This document shows positions 6,060-6,786 of a stretch of DNA of 6,786 nucleotides, one piece after another. A program made the translations under genes and the position numbers. The stretch spans positions 1-6,786 of the forward strand of contig SCVQ01000280.1 in NCBI GenBank assembly GCA_004296865.1, in the 5' to 3' direction. Below the pieces are notes generated by a model. The model did not search any database. It had not been told where the DNA came from and worked only from the letters and a program-made list of their open reading frames with translations. The number at the start of each line of letters is the position of its first letter. Within the stretch, counting starts at the first letter, position 1. Source of the DNA: Nitrospirota bacterium. Lineage in GTDB: Bacteria > Nitrospirota > Nitrospiria > Nitrospirales > Nitrospiraceae.

Positions 6060-6786
6060 TGCAAGGCCTCCGCAAGTTTCGCCAGCGCCGCCACGGACTC
6101 ACCGAGCCCGACTTTTTCATCCACATCCTGCCGCAGATAGTCGGTGATCGGGCCGATCAGATTCACGACTCGATCCAGCTTTCCGTTCGCCCCCGGCTTA
6201 TAGGCTCCGAGATTGATCAAATCTTCGGATCGGCGATAGATGGCCACGGACTCCGTGACGGCGCGGGCCGCGGCATAGTGCTGCGGCGTCGCGATGTCTC
6301 TCATGACACGACTCGTGGACTGGAGCACGTCGATCGCCGGGAAATGATTCTGCGCCGCCATCTCGCGGGACAGCACAATGTGTCCGTCTAAAATCGACCG
6401 GACCGCATCGGCGATGGGGTCCGACATCTCATCTCCTTCCACCAGCACGGTGTACAATCCGGTAATCGTTCCTTCCCCGCTCCCCGTCCCGGCCCGCTCC
6501 AGGAGCTTCGGCAAGAGCGTGAAGACGGACGGCGTATAGCCTTTGGTGGTGGGCGGCTCGCCGATCGCCAACCCCACCTCCCGCTGTCCGTGGGCAAAGC
6601 GGGTCAGCGAGTCCATCATGAGCAGGACGTGTCGGCCGCAATCCCTGAAATATTCCGCAATCGCGGTCGCCAGAAACGCACCCCGAATCCGCACCAGCGG
6701 GGGCTGATCGGAGGTCGCCACGATGACGACCGAACGACGAAGCCCTTCCGGCTTGAGATCCCGTTCGAGAAACTCGTTCACCTCAC
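6056..6786 (-). CDS. fliI: Flagellum-specific export ATPase FliI, C-terminal part
   Basis: FliI is the F1-beta-like ATPase of the flagellar type III export apparatus; it works as a hexamer with FliH and FliJ at the cytoplasmic face. About 243 codons are visible; the N-terminus and Walker A loop lie beyond the right edge. The visible part opens in the family motif (G)REVxEFLERDL. It continues with the Walker B region HVLLMMDSLTRFAHGQREVG, then LAIGEPPTTKGYTPSVFTLL and LPKLLERAGTGSGEGTITGL. After these come EGDEMSDPIADAVRSILDGH and ALSREMA-like text (VLSREMAAQNHFPAIDVLQS). These are near-canonical for FliI and are much closer to it than to F1 beta. The GTG at 6781 reads as an in-frame start only because upstream sequence is missing; it is an internal valine. 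The C-terminus ends in a short helix and overlaps fliJ. Confidence 0.97.
   Translation of the reverse strand, partial: EVNEFLERDLKPEGLRRSVVIVATSDQPPLVRIRGAFLATAIAEYFRDCGRHVLLMMDSLTRFAHGQREVGLAIGEPPTTKGYTPSVFTLLPKLLERAGTGSGEGTITGLYTVLVEGDEMSDPIADAVRSILDGHIVLSREMAAQNHFPAIDVLQSTSRVMRDIATPQHYAAARAVTESVAIYRRSEDLINLGAYKPGANGKLDRVVNLIGPITDYLRQDVDEKVGLGESVAALAKLAEALQ
6067..6071 (-). promoter_or_regulatory. Strong fliJ Shine-Dalgarno inside the fliI 3' end
   Basis: GGAGG lies 7 nt before the fliJ ATG, within the last codons of fliI. With the 4-nt ATGA overlap at 6056-6059 it indicates translational coupling of the ATPase and its stalk protein, and fixes the fliJ start. Confidence 0.75.

Noticed and set aside
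4929..6140. 403-codon open frame on the plus strand
   Set aside because: It lies fully antisense to the MotE-like gene and fliJ, enters the fliI 3' end, has low-complexity Arg/Leu/Gly-rich text and no recognisable motif. GC-rich codon bias explains it.
6056..6781. GTG at 6781 as the true start of the ATPase
   Set aside because: The codons before it continue the conserved (G)REV motif of FliI, so this is an internal valine of a gene cut by the window edge.

Overview
The window is a GC-rich block of flagellar genes, all on the minus strand and closely packed. In transcription order (high to low coordinates) it holds the C-terminal part of fliI, fliJ, a membrane-anchored coiled-coil protein with an MgtE_N/MotE-like C-terminus, fliK, flgD, and two tandem genes of the FlgE hook-protein family. 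The second flgE runs off the left edge. No gene on the plus strand is credible. Long plus-strand ORFs, such as the one at 4929-6140, lie antisense to well-conserved genes and look like by-products of GC-rich codon use.

The organism is a flagellated, probably diderm bacterium with a polar-flagellum-like gene order (fliI-fliJ-motE-like-fliK-flgD-flgE). A sigma54-type promoter ahead of the hook genes fits a tiered flagellar hierarchy. The protein style is compatible with Nitrospirota (Nitrospira-like) or a related deep diderm lineage, but this is a loose impression that the sequence alone cannot settle.

Layout: 6786-6056 is fliI (export ATPase, N-terminus outside the window). 6059-5625 is fliJ, joined to fliI by an ATGA overlap with a strong Shine-Dalgarno inside the fliI 3' end. 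5600-4911 is the MotE/YlxF-like gene. 4910-4718 is the only sizeable non-coding gap (193 bp). It holds a hairpin that may end the upstream unit, an inverted repeat, and a sigma54-like -24/-12 element starting a second unit. 4717-3194 is fliK (hook length control), 3163-2486 flgD (hook cap), 2460-1126 a divergent flgE with a Ser/Thr-rich linker, and 1063-1 a more canonical flgE with an extra domain resembling a flagellin IN insert. A perfect 8-bp hairpin separates the two hook genes.

Together the genes cover export energisation (FliI, FliJ), a probable membrane or motor accessory protein, and hook building: FliK measures the hook, FlgD caps it, FlgE polymerises. The most notable features are the two unlike hook-protein paralogues side by side, the candidate sigma54 switch ahead of the hook module, and the MotE-like protein between export and hook genes. 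I see no evidence for a wholly new system.
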